DNA of 48,033 nucleotides, from positions 1 to 48,033 of the forward strand of contig JAOUPR010000019.1 of assembly GCA_029879725.1 (NCBI GenBank), in the 5' to 3' direction. Shown here one piece after another: positions 45,404 through 48,033 of the stretch (its first letter is position 1; each line of letters starts with the position of its first letter). The notes below the pieces were generated by a model. It did no database searches and had not been told where the DNA came from. It worked only from the letters and a program-made list of their open reading frames with translations. A program made the position numbers and the translations under genes. Source of the DNA: Gemmatimonadota bacterium (GTDB lineage Bacteria; Gemmatimonadota; Gemmatimonadetes; Longimicrobiales; Gaopeijiaceae).

Positions 45404-46370
45404 GCGCATCACCGCCGGAGAGAAGCTGCAAAGGCTCCTCTACGTCCTCCCGGCCGCGGCCCGTCCCGGGGGCGCCCGCCTGGACGAGCTGGCGCACCGC
45501 CTGGACACCACCGTGGCGCAACTGGTGGCCGACCTGGGGGAAGTGACCGACCGCGTCTACTACCACCCCGGCGCCTGGCCCGACGACATCCAGATCCTCA
45601 TCGACGCGGACCGGGTCCGGGTGGTCATCGACGGGGGGTTCACCCGTCCGCCGCGCCTGAGCGCGCTGGAGACGCTGTGCCTGGCCCTGGCCCTGCGGGG
45701 CGGCGCGTCCGCCTCGCAGCTCCAGGTGCAGGAGGACCGGAGCGCGCTCCTGGAACGCGCCGAGAAGCACCTGGGACGGCGCTCCGCCGGCCCGGACCCG
45801 GACACCATCCGCATCGACGACCACCGCCCCGATCCGTCGGGGGTGCGGGAGGAGCTCATGACCGGCGCCCGCGAGCGGCGGAGCTGCGCCATCGTGTACC
45901 TTAAGCCGGGCGGAGAGGGCACCGAGGAGCGGATCATCCACCCCTACACCATGGCCATGGGCGAGGGCTTCTGGTACGTGGTGGCCTACTGCACCACCCG
46001 ATCCGACGTCCGCGTCTTCCGCACGGACCGGGTCCTGGCCGCGCGCCTCGAGTCCACCCCGTTCACCGTCCCCGAGAGCTTCGACGCCACGCGCTACGTG
46101 GACGGCGGGCGGATCTTCTTCGCTCCGGGAGCGGCGGAGGCCAGGGTGCGGTACTCCTCGCGGGTGGCGCGCTGGATCCGGGAGCGCGCCCACTACGACG
46201 GCGTGCGGCTCACCGAAGCCGGGGACGGGAGCGTCGTGGCGTCCCACCCCGTGGCGGATCCCCAGTGGCTCCTCGCGCGGGTGCTCCAGTACGGTCCCGA
46301 CGCGGAGATCCTCCACCCTCCGGAACTCCGGGAGCTGGTGCGGGAACGGCTCGGCGCCCTCCACCCATAG
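45396..46370 (+). CDS. PafC-like helix-turn-helix WYL-domain regulator
   Basis: Protein of 324 residues, second member of the pair. The N-terminal domain has KLQRLLYVLPAAARPGGARLDELAHRLDTTVAQLVADL. The WYL-type domain lies at about 160-240 (RRSCAIVYLKPGGEGTEERIIHPY, FWYVVAYCTTRSDVRVFRTDRV). It starts at a GTG that overlaps the PafB-like gene by 8 bp, with GAGG upstream, so the proteins are made together and likely form a heterodimer. A strong hairpin follows the stop. Confidence 0.9.
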   Translation: MPERITAGEKLQRLLYVLPAAARPGGARLDELAHRLDTTVAQLVADLGEVTDRVYYHPGAWPDDIQILIDADRVRVVIDGGFTRPPRLSALETLCLALALRGGASASQLQVQEDRSALLERAEKHLGRRSAGPDPDTIRIDDHRPDPSGVREELMTGARERRSCAIVYLKPGGEGTEERIIHPYTMAMGEGFWYVVAYCTTRSDVRVFRTDRVLAARLESTPFTVPESFDATRYVDGGRIFFAPGAAEARVRYSSRVARWIRERAHYDGVRLTEAGDGSVVASHPVADPQWLLARVLQYGPDAEILHPPELRELVRERLGALHP

Positions 46371-46371
46371 G

Positions 46372-46399
46372 CGCGGGGCACGCGGCTCCCCGCCCCGCG
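46372..46399 (+). terminator. Hairpin after the WYL pair
   Basis: CGCGGGGC (46372-46379) pairs GCCCCGCG (46392-46399), 8 bp with a 12-nt loop, starting 2 nt after the stop. There is no T run. Confidence 0.5.
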
Positions 46400-46456
46400 G
46401 CCCATCCCAACGCCCCATCGCACGGCCCCATCCCACGGCCCAGCCGACGGCCCGAA
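46398..46456. repeat. Degenerate tandem repeat of 12-13 bases
   Basis: Units CGGCCCATCCCAA, CGCCCCATCGCA, CGGCCCCATCCCA, CGGCCCAGCCGA and a partial CGGCCCGAA follow each other without spacers. It lies between the WYL pair and the next gene, close to its promoter region. Role unknown; it may be slippage-generated. Confidence 0.7.
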
Positions 46457-46539
46457 CGCTTGCCAGAAGCGCTCTCCGCCCCCACCCTGTCCGCACCTGC
46501 CCCGGCGATATCGGAACCACCCCTGCGGAGTTGTGCGCC

Positions 46540-48033
46540 ATGCGCGGTCCTTCGGTGAAGTTCGGCTTTCTCTCCGTGCTCTTCCTCCTCCTCCAGGCTC
46601 CCGACGCGCTGAGCGCCCAGAGCGTGGATCCCTCCTACCTGGACCTGGTGTCGTGGCGCATGGTGGGCCCGACCCGGGGTGGACGCGTCCTGGCGGTGGC
46701 CGGACACCCGGACCAGCAGCACACCTACTACCAGGGAACCGCCGGCGGCGGCGTCTGGAAGACGGAGGACGGCGGGATCAACTGGAGCAACGTCTCGGAC
46801 GGGTACTTCAACACCGGATCGGTGGGCGCCATCGCGGTGGCGGCCTCCTCTCCGGGAACCGTCTACGTGGGGATGGGCGAGGCGTGCATCCGCGGGAACG
46901 CCTCCATCGGCGACGGCATCTACAAGTCGCTGGACGGCGGGGAGACGTGGACCCACCTGGGGCTCGAGACCACCAGCCAGATCGCCCGCGTGCGCGTCCA
47001 TCCCACCAACCCCGACGTGGCGTACGTGGCCGCGCTGGGGACGCCGTGGGGACCCCACCCCGACCGGGGGGTCTACCGCACCCGCGACGGCGGGCGCAGC
47101 TGGCAGAAGATCCTGTACCGTGACGACGAGACCGGCGCCATCGACCTCGTCCTGGATCCGTCGGACCCCGACGTGATCTACGCCTCGCTCCTCCAGCTCC
47201 GCCGCTACCCCTGGGGCTTCACCAGCGCCGGGCCGGGGACGGGGCTCTTCAAGTCCACCGACGGCGGCGACAGCTGGACGGAGCTCACCGACAACCCCGG
47301 GCTCCCCGACGGGCTGAAGGGGCGTATCGGCATCACCGTGTCTCCCGTCATGCCGAATCGGGTGTGGGCCATCATCGACGCGGAGCTGGGGAAGAAGGGC
47401 GTGTTCCGCTCCGACGACGGCGGCGACACCTGGGCGCGCGTCAACGAGGACGCCGACCTGACGCAGCGCCCCTGGTACTACCACCACATCTTCGCGGATC
47501 CGCAGGACGCCAACACCGTCTACGTGCTCAACGTGCGCTTCTGGAAGTCCACCGATGGAGGGACCACCTTCGAGCAGGTCGCCATCCCCCACGGAGACAA
47601 CCACGACCTCTGGATCGACCCCTCCGATCCCCTGCGGATGGTGGAAGCCAACGACGGCGGCGCCACCGTCACGTACAACGGGGGGCGGTCGTGGAGCAGC
47701 ATCATGAACCAGCCCACGGCCCAGCTCTACCACGTGGCGGTGGACAACGGGTTCCCCTACCGCCTGTATGGGTCGCAGCAGGACAACACCAGCATCTCGG
47801 TGCCGTCGCGCTCCGACTTCGGCGCCAACACCCTGGAGGACTGGTACACCGTGGGGGGCGGTGAGGACGGGTACATCGCCGTGCGCACCGACGACCCGAA
47901 CATCGTGTACGCCGGAGACCACCACTTCATCACCCGCTACGACCACCGCACCAAGCAGACCCGCGACATCTCCCCCAACCCCGAGACGTACTACGGATGG
48001 GGCGCGGCGGACATGAAGTACCGCTTCTGGTGG
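46540..48033 (+). CDS. Second secreted sortilin/VPS10-like BNR-repeat protein (3' end outside window)
   Basis: Open from ATG 46540 to the window end (498 codons shown); the 3' end is missing. A signal peptide begins MRGPSVKFGFLSVLFLLLQ and probably ends at SAQ. Asp-box motifs: TEDGGINW, SLDGGETW, TRDGGRSW, STDGGDSW and SDDGGDTW. It is a clear paralogue of 4216-7350: PHGDNHDLWIDPSDP is almost the same in both (S for D in the first copy), as are VGMGEACIRGN/IGMGESEIRGN and the STDGGxxWTEL unit. GGAG lies 11 nt before the ATG. Roles as given for the first copy. A GTG in another frame at 46533 is a shadow. Confidence 0.85.
   Translation, partial: MRGPSVKFGFLSVLFLLLQAPDALSAQSVDPSYLDLVSWRMVGPTRGGRVLAVAGHPDQQHTYYQGTAGGGVWKTEDGGINWSNVSDGYFNTGSVGAIAVAASSPGTVYVGMGEACIRGNASIGDGIYKSLDGGETWTHLGLETTSQIARVRVHPTNPDVAYVAALGTPWGPHPDRGVYRTRDGGRSWQKILYRDDETGAIDLVLDPSDPDVIYASLLQLRRYPWGFTSAGPGTGLFKSTDGGDSWTELTDNPGLPDGLKGRIGITVSPVMPNRVWAIIDAELGKKGVFRSDDGGDTWARVNEDADLTQRPWYYHHIFADPQDANTVYVLNVRFWKSTDGGTTFEQVAIPHGDNHDLWIDPSDPLRMVEANDGGATVTYNGGRSWSSIMNQPTAQLYHVAVDNGFPYRLYGSQQDNTSISVPSRSDFGANTLEDWYTVGGGEDGYIAVRTDDPNIVYAGDHHFITRYDHRTKQTRDISPNPETYYGWGAADMKYRFWW

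Noticed and set aside
43063..45546. Plus-strand open frame of 827 codons over the Ig-like gene and the WYL gene
   Set aside because: It crosses two real genes in another frame and has no recognisable domain.
46398..46456. CRISPR array
   Set aside because: Units are contiguous, 12-13 bases and without spacers.

Overview
The window is about 48 kb of very GC-rich bacterial DNA, packed with genes on both strands. I found no rRNA, tRNA, CRISPR array, transposase or phage gene. The gene content points to Gemmatimonadota or a close relative: an S9 dipeptidyl peptidase, large secreted sortilin-like BNR proteins in two copies, an ECF sigma factor beside a TPR-tailed Ser/Thr kinase, TolB/TPR membrane proteins with the LPQW and YHGEKGRQ signatures, DUF2911, PCYCGC, and many secreted Ig-like, RCC1 or PQQ propeller proteins. 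This assignment is an inference from gene content; no marker gene proves it.

Layout. 3-2675: secreted-type protein of at least seven carboxypeptidase-regulatory-like domains, cut by the left edge. 2684-4030 (-): DHH/DHHA1 phosphoesterase with two CBS domains. 4216-7350: sortilin-like BNR protein, followed by two strong hairpins. 7774-16156: signalling block of a tandem-receiver response regulator, a 1750-residue Ser/Thr kinase-AAA-TPR-GAF-histidine kinase and a TonB-dependent receptor. A 30-base hairpin sequence occurs before this block and again after it. 16362-18080: membrane TolB/TPR protein. 18235-19299: MscS channel. 19378-21750 (-): Ig-like/RCC1 lipoprotein. 21761-23041 (-): Tat-type PLP aminotransferase. 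23228-24903: sigma-54 activator translationally coupled to a CDP-alcohol phosphatidyltransferase, followed by a good -24/-12 promoter upstream of an alpha/beta hydrolase (25108-25791). The hydrolase overlaps tail to tail with a phosphoribosyltransferase that follows a CBS protein (25757-26892, -). 27177-30117: DPP-IV peptidase and a lipoprotein. 30155-32131 (-): Ig-like/PQQ lipoprotein. 32402-36519: PCYCGC protein, DUF2911 protein, DUF155/RMD1 protein, nucleotide-transporter-like carrier and a small membrane protein. 36696-39860: ECF sigma factor and TPR kinase. 39936-44088: three secreted proteins of unknown function. 44285-46370: overlapping pair of PafB/PafC-like WYL regulators. 46540-48033: second sortilin-like BNR protein, cut by the right edge.

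The genes group into three themes: envelope and secreted proteins (BNR, RCC1, PQQ, Ig-like, TonB receptor, peptidase), signalling and transcription control (two-component/Ser-Thr kinase hybrid, ECF-kinase pair, sigma-54 activator, WYL pair), and small-molecule or nucleotide-linked functions (DHH-CBS, CBS-phosphoribosyltransferase-hydrolase, nucleotide carrier). The most unusual parts are the hairpin-bracketed signalling block and the sigma-54 activator lying close to a candidate sigma-54 promoter. Many starts were moved from the longest open frame to an internal codon with a Shine-Dalgarno sequence or a signal peptide.
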